Shown here piece by piece: positions 17,048-24,617 of a stretch of DNA of 29,620 nt. Positions within the stretch are counted from its first letter, which is position 1. Each line of letters opens with the position of its first letter. The translations under genes and the position numbers were made by a program. The notes under the pieces were generated by a model. The model made no database searches. It saw only the letters and a list, made by a program, of their open reading frames with translations, and was not told where the DNA came from. The stretch covers positions 1-29,620 of the forward strand of contig JWZX01003289.1 of assembly GCA_001275005.1 (NCBI GenBank). The letters run 5' to 3'. The stretch comes from Chrysochromulina tobinii (Eukaryota > Haptophyta > Prymnesiales > Chrysochromulinaceae).

Positions 17048-17713
17048 CTAATAGCCCGCTTCGTCATCCTCCTGCGCCTGCAGTAGCCTCGCGAGACGCA
17101 CGTCCTCATCGGAGTCGTCATCGACATCGCCGCCCATGGCCTCGGCCATGGCGCGGCGCGACTGCAGCGCCTGCCACTGCAGCTCCTCATGCTGCAGCTG
17201 AAGCGCTAGCTTGAGTGACTCCTCGTCGGGGTCACCCGGGTCGAGTTCCATCATCTGGTGGTGCAGCATGCCGGCGGAGGCGGCCGCGCTGTCTGACGTG
17301 GCCTGCGGGCGCGGGCTCTCGAACGCCGTCGCCGCCGATGCGGAGCGCGACCCTGGCGAACTCATGCGCACTGCCTGTAGAAAGGCCGCGTGCTCCTCCT
17401 GCTGCAGCTTGTACGCCAGTTGGATCGACTGCGCCTCGAGCTCCGCAGGGGTCACTGGCGTCATCACAGACGGCGTGGTGAGCTCCGCCAGCGGCGTCAC
17501 CGACGCAGCCGCCGCAGGTCGTGGCGGAGGTGCCATGAGGCCGGTCGCCATACCCGAGACGGGCGTGTTCATCGAGAGGCGGCCCATCATCGGCGTGGCC
17601 GCGGTCGAAGAGCCACCCGGCGATGGGGCCGGGTACATGGATGATCTGGACACGATACGGCGCTGCAGCAGCGGGTCCCAGTGGGAGTACCTCGCCGGCA
17701 TCGGCAAATTCAT
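17048..17713 (-). CDS. Small protein with three ubiquitin-interacting-motif-like helices
   Basis: A 221-residue protein from the ATG at 17713; the frame is open upstream without another ATG. The N-terminal 85 residues are Pro/Met/Ser-rich and look disordered. Three short helices of UIM type follow: around 91-108 (ELEAQSIQLAYKLQQEEH), 162-179 (DPDEESLKLALQLQHEEL) and 201-218 (SDEDVRLARLLQAQEDDE). Each has the acidic start, the hydrophobic-Ala core and the acidic or Gln-rich end of the motif, although the conserved Ser after the Ala is replaced. UIMs bind ubiquitin weakly, and several in tandem raise avidity for chains. No enzymatic domain is present, so an adaptor role in ubiquitin sorting or proteasome delivery is a plausible inference only. 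A hydrophobic 20-residue frame, without an ATG, sits just upstream in another phase (about 17795-17710) and might be part of an unseen exon. It is followed downstream by no close gene. Confidence 0.65.
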   Translation of the reverse strand: MNLPMPARYSHWDPLLQRRIVSRSSMYPAPSPGGSSTAATPMMGRLSMNTPVSGMATGLMAPPPRPAAAASVTPLAELTTPSVMTPVTPAELEAQSIQLAYKLQQEEHAAFLQAVRMSSPGSRSASAATAFESPRPQATSDSAAASAGMLHHQMMELDPGDPDEESLKLALQLQHEELQWQALQSRRAMAEAMGGDVDDDSDEDVRLARLLQAQEDDEAGY

Positions 17714-17815
17714 GGCGATGGAGAGCCCGCCCACCCGATGACCCACCCGAAGATGCCCACGATGGCGCCAAGAAAAAGTGCACAACCTAACTTCAACAGT
17801 AGATCCCGCTAAGTA

Positions 17816-18871
17816 CTAACTCGGCTTGGCGTCCATCCGCTCGACCATCGAGGCCGCCACACCACTGAGGAACGGCGGCATCACGTTGCTCGCCCTTGCC
17901 ACTCCTGCCGCTCCGCTGCCGCCGCTGCCGCCGCCGCCGCCGCCACCGCCGCGATTGTTCATGCTCACCTGCGTCCCCTCGGCATCGCCATCGAACGACT
18001 CCTCGCACGCCGCCACCGAACGCTGCACCTCGTCGACGAAGATCGTCCCCCAACCCTCGCCGCTGCGCGTGTGCTGCCCGAATCCGACAAGGGCGAGGGA
18101 GAAGGCAACTCGCTCCTCGGTGGGTACCCAGCGCTCGAGCGCCGCGCGCACGGCCTCGGCGCCCGCCGCCGCAGTCGCCGCGTCCACCCACCGCAGCCGC
18201 TGCGCCACTCGGAAGACATGCGTGTCGACCACGATACCCGCGTCCTCGTGCCCATACGCGACCGAGCGCAGCAGGTGCGCGATCTTGGGCCCCACGCCCT
18301 CAAGAGCGAGCAGCTCGTCATACGTCGATGGCGGCCGACCGCCGCGGGCAAGCGCGTGCCGCGCCGCGCTCAGCACATTCTTGGCCTTCGTCTTGTAAAA
18401 GTTGCAGCGCTGGACGGCAGATTCGATCTCGTCCAGAGGCAGAGCGGCCACTCGCGCCGCGGCGGGCACGCTGCCGCCCGCGCACTTCGTCATCAGGCTC
18501 CGCGTCACGTCGAGAGCCACCGAATCGCGGCATTGCACGGAGAGCAGGCATGCGATGAGCGCCCAAAAGCGGCCATCACGCTCGCCTCTGCTGCCATCTC
18601 CGCCGCTGCCGAGCGAGATGAGGAATGCATGGAAATCATCAACGCTTGCGTGCTTACTGGAGCGGAATGCCTTGATGAGCGCGTATTCGATGAGACGCTC
18701 GCTCTTCGTACGCGTTCGCTCTAGCGTTGAAGGCCTGGGTGGTGGCAGCGGCGGAGGAAGCGGCGGCAACGAAGCTGACGATTGTGCTCCTGTCGCATTG
18801 ATCGTGCGATATCGCTTCGCAGCAGGCGCCTGAAACGCAAACTGAGCAAACGGGTCATCAAGACCTTGCAT
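17816..18871 (-). CDS. NTH1: NTH1-type endonuclease III DNA glycosylase lacking the Fe-S cluster
   Basis: A 351-residue protein from the ATG at 18871; upstream codons are open but start only at GTG. NTH1 is a bifunctional base-excision repair enzyme that removes oxidised pyrimidines and cuts the abasic site. Residues 1-60 are Pro/Ser-rich with basic residues, possibly a nuclear or organelle signal. The glycosylase fold runs from about 58 to 265. The first helices contain LLSVQCRDS. The helix-hairpin-helix LLALEGVGPKIAHL at 177-190 holds the catalytic Lys186, and the catalytic Asp206 sits in VVDTHVFRVAQRLRW. The segment ALERWVP and then LVGFGQHT match eukaryotic NTH1 closely. Immediately after, where the family has the first of four cluster cysteines, this protein has RSGEGWG; only one Cys (about 279) follows, so the [4Fe-4S] loop is absent. 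A poly-Gly tract (about 298-306) precedes the C-terminus. The gene lies 103 bp upstream of the UIM gene on the same strand. Confidence 0.85.
   Translation of the reverse strand: MQGLDDPFAQFAFQAPAAKRYRTINATGAQSSASLPPLPPPLPPPRPSTLERTRTKSERLIEYALIKAFRSSKHASVDDFHAFLISLGSGGDGSRGERDGRFWALIACLLSVQCRDSVALDVTRSLMTKCAGGSVPAAARVAALPLDEIESAVQRCNFYKTKAKNVLSAARHALARGGRPPSTYDELLALEGVGPKIAHLLRSVAYGHEDAGIVVDTHVFRVAQRLRWVDAATAAAGAEAVRAALERWVPTEERVAFSLALVGFGQHTRSGEGWGTIFVDEVQRSVAACEESFDGDAEGTQVSMNNRGGGGGGGGSGGSGAAGVARASNVMPPFLSGVAASMVERMDAKPS
17900..17954. repeat. (GCC)n-type tract coding the Gly run of the NTH1 protein
   Basis: Irregular gccgct/gccgcc triplets on plus, encoding Gly- and Ser/Gly-rich sequence on minus near the C-terminus of the NTH1-type protein. 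Confidence 0.7.
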
Positions 18872-19158
18872 TTCGACAGCTTGGGCTGTCGTCCGTGTGT
18901 CCCCTCCCTCGGCTGCTGCTGCTGCTGCCAACACAAAGCGCACACGCTCCGGACCCCCAAGCACGAGAGCCACTATCGCTATGGACGGAGGTGTGGCCGA
19001 CACAGCCCGTGCCTACACAAAGAACTCGGCGCCGTCGGCGTGCTCCCGATGGGGTACGAACAACTGAGAGGTCGTACTGTGAATTCACAGATTATGAATC
19101 CCTAGGAAGTTCAACCACGGTCACAATATTAAAGCGCAATCGACTCATGTTAAAAGCC

Positions 19159-19279
19159 TTACCACTCAAAAGTGCGCCGCATCGTCTCCATGGCGCGCGC
19201 TTTCGCTGTCGCAAGGCGGTCATCGACCTCGGCCTGGTCAACCTCCATCACCCCAGCGCTGCTCACGCCAACACGCCTG

Positions 19280-19318
<39 letters not shown>

Positions 19319-20487
19319 TGCGGCATCGATGAGCTCTCCACTCGGTTCGGCGTCGCTCTGGCAGCTGGGGGCGACACAGCAAACTTCTGAAGGGCGAATC
19401 GGTTGCCAGAGCGTGCAAGGCATCCGGCATGCCACACGTTAGCGTCCGGCTGGCCATCGGGCAGCATGTGCCAGAAGACGAGCGCCTTGCCTAATTCGGG
19501 CCGGACGGCTAGCCCGCGATTCGTGAGCGTCTGCGCGCGCACACACTCCGCCTCCGCGTGCCTATGCACGTCCTCCATCTCCGCCTCCTCCGCTGGGGTC
19601 GGCCGCACCGACGCATCCTGCGCGCAGGTCTGGCAGCCGAGAGAGCGCACCCCGCGGTGAAAAGCGCTGCGCACGATGCTTGCATATGAGCTGAGCTGGC
19701 GGCCGTCTTCGACGATCGACGGCGCCACCTCATCTGCAGGATGTGCCGCCTGGCTGCTCTGGAGTGTTGGGAAGATAGTGTGGCCATCCTCGTTGGAGCT
19801 CAGATACACCAGGATCGTGACGCCACGCCGCTGCTTGGCAGGGTTGATGCGATCATGGTGCAGCCTTGAGCCGTCGAGGCGCGCATCCGTGGCCCCGGGA
19901 TTCTGCTGCGTGAGCAGCAGCGGCTCGTCGGTGCCGTCAAACGTCCAGCCGGTCAGCAGGCTCATTCGATGCTCGACCTCGCAAATGAGGGGTAGCAGGC
20001 TGCGCGCGGGGCACGAGGCCGAACCAATCGGAGAGGATTCGGTAGGTGGCAATGTGCCTCGGACACGCGAACGGCTGAAGCAATCAGTCGCGTGACGGCG
20101 AAGCGCGAGGGCCTCGTGTTCTGAGAGGAACCCATGGATTGCATGCACTCGTGTCTCATTTGCCCATGACTGTGACGTGAGCGGCACCATCGTGTATGGA
20201 TTAGACGACGGTAGCGCTTCGCGGCGCTCTCTCCTCACGTACACGTCCTTGGCAGCAGCGGCAGCAGCACCACTACCGCTGGCATCTGAGAACTGCGAAT
20301 CGGATTTGAACGTGCAGAAGGGTGGCGATGCTCCTCGATGGTCAACGAATGCGAGGCATGCGCTCTGCGTGTTGCAGATGATTGCACAATCTGCCAGACG
20401 AGCTCCGTAGAAGTGCAGGTTGCTGCCGTGAATCAGCAGCGCGCTGCTGCGGATGGTCGCGTCCCGAAAGCGATCATAGCCTATCAT
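19159..20487 (-). CDS. PAN/apple-like plus prolyl-4-hydroxylase-like 2-oxoglutarate/Fe(II) dioxygenase
   Basis: A 442-residue protein. Residues 16-85 look like a PAN/apple module: Cys34, Cys38, Cys44 and Cys58 with the ACLAF phrase typical of that fold. The dioxygenase domain covers about 100-372. It has the iron-binding HxD as His210-x-Asp212 in RLHHDRINP, followed by GVTILVYLSSNEDGHTIFP, the core strand of prolyl 4-hydroxylase alpha domains, and the distal iron ligand His353 in VWHAGC. The position expected to hold the 2-oxoglutarate-binding Lys is Arg363 (SGNRFALQKF). An insert with His/Cys (about 280-325) divides the domain. A run of 13 Thr at 391-403 precedes a charged C-terminal helix. 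P4H enzymes hydroxylate proline in secreted proteins such as algal cell-wall glycoproteins, but no clear signal peptide is seen, so a 5' exon may be missing. The ATG at 20487 is the first Met of the open frame. The substrate is unknown. Confidence 0.8.
19281..19318. repeat. (TCG)12 microsatellite
   Basis: Twelve perfect tcg triplets on plus. On minus they read ACG and encode most of the 13-Thr run of the dioxygenase protein. It is likely to vary in length between individuals. Confidence 0.95.
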
Positions 20488-21011
20488 TTCCGAAAGCCCA
20501 CGCGCGCTCCAATGAGAGTGTGAACGTTAACACGACAGACGTGAAACCGGTGCTTCTCCGGATACAGTAGGATGCTGTGCTGTAGGAGTTCCGCAAGCCG
20601 CGCAGCTCGCTCACAGCCGTTTCACACAGAGCTGCTTGGTTCCAGTCCAGGAAGGTACAAGGTAGAGGGGACCACGGTAGTGTAGACGTAAGACGAGCGC
20701 GCGGCGGCGTGGGGATAAGAATGATTAACTTTAGGGGTTGGTTCATCTCCGGTACTTCCGTGTTCGTCCCGGCTCCCCCCGGCTGCCCGGCATCTTTTCA
20801 CTTCTTTTCCGGGATCTTACCGGGAACGTCCGCGCCCATGCATTCAGGAGGCAGCCATGCCCATGAATTGTGTTTTCGCGCACGACGCATGAGTGCCGCC
20901 GGGACTGTCTTGTTCGGTCGTGGTCTGTGGGCCCGGACTCAGTCTGGAGTCTGGTTCGGATGTGTACAGCGGTAGCGCTGAGCGGCATTTCTGACCCAAA
21001 TTTCTGATTAC
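20488..21011. other. Intergenic spacer
   Basis: Lies between the TRP-like gene 3' end and the dioxygenase start, both on minus. No gene, RNA or strong repeat was recognised. If the dioxygenase has a 5' signal-peptide exon, it would be here. Confidence 0.45.
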
Positions 21012-24000
21012 TCATATTGACAGGATCCCCCACGCACTAGCATGCGCACTCGCATGCGCACTCGCATGCGCACTCGCTGCCGCCGGCGCCGCCCCGGCAA
21101 CCAACCCAATCGCCGACAGCTCCGCGTCGTCTTGGACTTTCTTGGGCTTCCACATGCCACTCTTCTTGCGTGCGACACGGCCGCGCGTCATCGCCTGGAC
21201 CTTCATCGCAGCGCGCTCCTCCCGGGTCATTACGGGTTCGAAACTCGTGAAGCCAGTGAAGCCCTTGTCGCCCGGTTCGCCGACATCGCCCCCGGCAGCA
21301 TCGCTGCCCATGGCCTCCCTCAGAGACACGAGCAGCTCGTCGATCTTGGTCTCGATCCGGACCATCGCGCCGCCCTGGTCGGGCACTTCAAAAGGATCGC
21401 CCGAGCCCTCGGTGCCGCCGCCCTCGGAGTTCTTCCTGACGGATCGGAAGGAGAAGACGCGCGTGCCCTCTCCCTGCTTCTCGCCCACGTGCGTTGGCAT
21501 GCCATACGAAGCGGCCATCAGCTCAATCTTGAGGACGCTGTTCGCGAAGGTGAGGCGCGATTGCGAGATTGCCTCTTCCGTGCTCTTCTCGAAGGTATAC
21601 GAGAGCATCGCGATGAAGAGGTTGAGCAGCAAGATGAGCGCGATGAGGATATAGAAAAAGTAGAGCACGAAGAAGATTAGAACGTCCGCCAGCTCAAACG
21701 GGCCGAGCGGATCGAGCAGCTCGGGCTCGGTGTAGATACTGGGCTCGCCGCCGACGAGCGCGATCATCAGCTGGGCGTGGATGACGCCGTACCACGTGTT
21801 GAACGCGGGCAGGGTGCCGATGTAACCATCACCCGAGCGCGGGTACAGAATGTACATAGTGCTGCTGAAAGCGATCATGAAATAGAAGAAGATCAGCAAG
21901 AAGGTTGCGAGATCCGTCTTGAACATCTCCTGAAACGAGAGCATGACCACCGACAACTTCTCGAATGGAATGAACAAGACCGTCGCATTGTAAGCGCACA
22001 TGATGAGCGTCCCGAACGCGAGCAGCAGCCAGAGGATGGCCACAAGCGGCGAGTCTGCTGGCGTGGTGGCCGGCCCCGCGTATGCGTACCACTCGAGAAA
22101 GGTCACGTTGGCGCCCGTATCAGGCCCTTCTGGCGACCCGAGGCTCGGAGCGTATGGCGACTCGACCTGGCCGCTCAAGATGATGATCGCCGCGGCAGCG
22201 GTGAGCACGTACGAGAGCAACATCACGTGCATTGAGTGCGACTTGCACCAGGTGAGCGTATTGCGCCGGCGCTCGCTAGCGGCGACCACGACGCCGCCAA
22301 AGCCCCGGGTGTTCCGATAGTAGAGGAGGGTGTTGCGTATCTCTTCCTCGGTGCTCAGTGCCATGAGGCAGAGAATGAAGTAGCAGAGTGCGTGCACCCA
22401 GCTCTCATTGGCTTGCGCCAGGTCCGCCTTGAGGGTGAACGCGACCGTTAGCAGGCTGGAGAAGGTGAGCACGTCGATGGCGCGCCGCACGTAGTGGATG
22501 CGCCGTCCGAAGAGCGCCCACTTCTCCACAAAGAGCTTGTGCAAGAACCCTTGCATGAAGCTGTCGAGTAGCAGCTCAGTCGTCTCGGGTTTGGCGTCGA
22601 TGCGTCCGATGAGCTCCATCACGTCGCCCTCTCCCGTGCCCGACGAGTCGACGCCGAACAAGTTGATCGTGTGCTGCGTGACGGGGCCCCACACCCAGAG
22701 GACAGAGCACTGCTTCTGTAGGATATGCTTGAACGTCGAGGAATCGCCCAGCCGTACAGCGAGTTGGAGCGTGGAGAGGCAGTGGAGGCCCAGGCTGGTC
22801 ATGCGACCCACCTCGGTCAACAGCGACTCGTCTGCGCGCATCATCTCGTCTGGGATCTCCTTGGTTAGCCACTCATACATCGCCTTGAGCCCGTTGGCCG
22901 TCACCGCATGCAGCGGCAGGAAGCCAGTGATCTCACACGCGTCGCGACGCTCGTTGAGGCTCACGACCTTTGTGGCGAGCATGGCGAGCACGGCGCCGCG
23001 CAGCTCAAAGCAGCATGCGTATGCGAGCGCCGTCCCTCCGTAGAAGCGCATCGGCATCGACTCGAAGAAGACTCCGGTCGCCTGCGAACGCAGCAGCGTC
23101 TCGAGCTCGGCGGCAGAGAGCTTCCGGACAGCGAGGTCGAGCATGAGGCAGAGGAGCTCCTCTTGCTTGTTGACGCAGCAAATGTGAAACGCCGACTCGC
23201 CCGTGAAGAGCGGAAACCCTGCACGGTGGTTAACGTGCAATTGCTTCAGCAAGCTTGGCACTGCCTGGTAGAGCTTCCAGCTCAGGTCGAGCGACTCACG
23301 CGAGTTGCACACCACAAGCGCGTGGATGATGAAGGCGCCCACCTGGTCAGGCGTCCCGAAGAGGGCGCTGCCGGGATAGAGCGCGATCTCGGTCAGGAGC
23401 TGGTTGAGCAGCTGCAGCTGTGCGCCCTGGGCGCGGAAGCGGCCCATCGGATAGCGTGCCGTCTTGCCCCCCTTGACTATCACCTCAGGGAACAGGTAGA
23501 GGTTGCAAGAGCCCGCTGGCAGCTCGTCGTCGCGGTCCACGCCGAGGTTCGCTAGCGGCCCGCCGGGGGCCAGACCCTTGGCAGTTGGCCCGACGCTGTG
23601 CGTCCACGACAGCGTGTGCTGTGATTCGACGTCGAGCACGACCTCGAGGCGTCTGGGCGCAAGGGAGGACGTTTTCAACTCGAGAGGATGTTTCGTGATC
23701 AACCTGTTGATCCGCTGCCTGCGCGCCGCGTTCCAGAGCTTATAGTTCTTGGGATTGAGGCTGGTGGGCTCGGGCGATCCGGCATAAGCCTGCTCCAACG
23801 CGAGCTCCTCATCGAGGCCTGCAGCCTCACCCTCTTTCAGCTTCTTGGCGAGCTTTGCGACCTGGAGCATTGATGTCGACTTCGCTCTCGATGGGACACT
23901 GTGGCTGAGGTCGGCGAAGCCTGTAGGAGAAGCACGGCCCGTAGGAGAAGCACGGGCCGGACGCGAACCTGCCGGTGTGCCGCCAGGTGATCGCCCGGAG

Positions 24001-24236
24001 ATCTCACGTTCAGCCGACAATGCTGCGGTCCGTGTCAACATAGAGGCGGGCTCCACCGAAGACCCGCCTTCCTTTGCGACCTTGGCGGCCTGGAGCATAG
24101 CGTTCGTCCGGCGCAGCTGCCCAGAAGAAAGGTTTGGAGAAGCAGGAGGGGTCCCCAGAGGTGTAGTAGCTGTCGCCCTGGACGAAGCCGAAGCCTGCGA
24201 CCTCATGTATTTTGGCACCCCGCGTTGCGTTGACAT
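21012..24236 (-). CDS. TRP-type cation channel with ankyrin-like repeats and IQ motif
   Basis: A 1074-residue protein. Residues 1-160 are Ser/Ala/Pro-rich, with a doubled RASPTG motif and the related phrases MLQAAKVAK and MLQVAKLAK. About 330-460 contains ankyrin-like repeats (GESAFHICCVNKQEELLCLML; GGTALAYACCFE; FLPLHAVTANG). Six hydrophobic segments follow at about 579-602, 609-630, 667-689, 729-757, 770-797 and 849-885, with a pore-helix-like WYGVIHAQLMIALVGGEPS between the fifth and sixth, and LLLNLFIAMLSYTFEKS ending S6 as in TRPV/polycystin-type channels. The S3-S4 loop has the sequon NVT. The C-terminal cytosolic part has a coiled or amphipathic stretch and an IQ-like calmodulin-binding motif (KVQAMTRGRVARKK) near 1010-1024. 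Such channels admit calcium or other cations in response to physical or chemical stimuli; in algae they serve flagellar, mechanical or stress signalling. The specific stimulus cannot be read. The ATG at 24236 is the first in frame. Confidence 0.88.
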   Translation of the reverse strand: MSTQRGVPKYMRSQASASSRATATTPLGTPPASPNLSSGQLRRTNAMLQAAKVAKEGGSSVEPASMLTRTAALSAEREISGRSPGGTPAGSRPARASPTGRASPTGFADLSHSVPSRAKSTSMLQVAKLAKKLKEGEAAGLDEELALEQAYAGSPEPTSLNPKNYKLWNAARRQRINRLITKHPLELKTSSLAPRRLEVVLDVESQHTLSWTHSVGPTAKGLAPGGPLANLGVDRDDELPAGSCNLYLFPEVIVKGGKTARYPMGRFRAQGAQLQLLNQLLTEIALYPGSALFGTPDQVGAFIIHALVVCNSRESLDLSWKLYQAVPSLLKQLHVNHRAGFPLFTGESAFHICCVNKQEELLCLMLDLAVRKLSAAELETLLRSQATGVFFESMPMRFYGGTALAYACCFELRGAVLAMLATKVVSLNERRDACEITGFLPLHAVTANGLKAMYEWLTKEIPDEMMRADESLLTEVGRMTSLGLHCLSTLQLAVRLGDSSTFKHILQKQCSVLWVWGPVTQHTINLFGVDSSGTGEGDVMELIGRIDAKPETTELLLDSFMQGFLHKLFVEKWALFGRRIHYVRRAIDVLTFSSLLTVAFTLKADLAQANESWVHALCYFILCLMALSTEEEIRNTLLYYRNTRGFGGVVVAASERRRNTLTWCKSHSMHVMLLSYVLTAAAAIIILSGQVESPYAPSLGSPEGPDTGANVTFLEWYAYAGPATTPADSPLVAILWLLLAFGTLIMCAYNATVLFIPFEKLSVVMLSFQEMFKTDLATFLLIFFYFMIAFSSTMYILYPRSGDGYIGTLPAFNTWYGVIHAQLMIALVGGEPSIYTEPELLDPLGPFELADVLIFFVLYFFYILIALILLLNLFIAMLSYTFEKSTEEAISQSRLTFANSVLKIELMAASYGMPTHVGEKQGEGTRVFSFRSVRKNSEGGGTEGSGDPFEVPDQGGAMVRIETKIDELLVSLREAMGSDAAGGDVGEPGDKGFTGFTSFEPVMTREERAAMKVQAMTRGRVARKKSGMWKPKKVQDDAELSAIGLVAGAAPAAASAHASAHASAHASAWGILSI
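21041..21076. repeat. Three 12-bp tandem units at the channel C-terminus
   Basis: catgcgcactcg is repeated at 21041, 21053 and 21065, giving HASA repeats on minus just before the stop codon. Confidence 0.85.
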
Positions 24237-24617
24237 ATTCGTACCGGTAATTGAAACGTTTCAGAAACTCAACCGCCGAGCGCCTCACCGGGGGAGCCGG
24301 GACACAAAGGCACTCACGGGGTGTCTTTGAACCAATATATAATGATATCTTGTATCGAAATCGACACTTTCTTGTATCGAAAAAACCCCAATCCCCGGCT
24401 GCTGGGCCTGGGGCGTTAATCCGAAAGCCGAGCGTACACGCAAAACAGCAAGTCAGAAACCTCTCAGAAACCTTTGACATGTACTTTCGTATCGCGTAAT
24501 ATGTCTTATCCGAACCATACAGATTTACCTGATCGTTATACGTATCCGCACCACGCATCGAATTTTTGGCGCATCTCATGACATCTCCCATTCTCACCCT
24601 CCCAGCCGCCTCGCCCG
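24237..24617. other. Spacer upstream of the channel gene, partly AT-rich
   Basis: Lies between the C2 gene stop and the channel start, both on minus. Sequence from about 24325 to 24400 is AT-rich and repeats cttgtatcgaaa twice. No coding frame looks real. Confidence 0.5.
24334..24345 (-). promoter_or_regulatory. Possible TATA-like element of the channel gene
   Basis: On minus this reads tcattatatatt, about 100 bp before the channel start codon, in otherwise GC-rich DNA. Position and composition fit a core promoter, but algal promoters often lack TATA boxes, so this is weak. Confidence 0.3.

Noticed and set aside
17710-17795. Hydrophobic 20-residue frame just upstream of the UIM gene
   Set aside because: No ATG and out of phase with the UIM frame; it might be an exon, but splice signals are not clear.
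18872-19003. N-terminal extension of the NTH1 protein from a GTG
   Set aside because: A GTG start is not expected in a nuclear gene, and the ATG at 18871 gives a complete enzyme.
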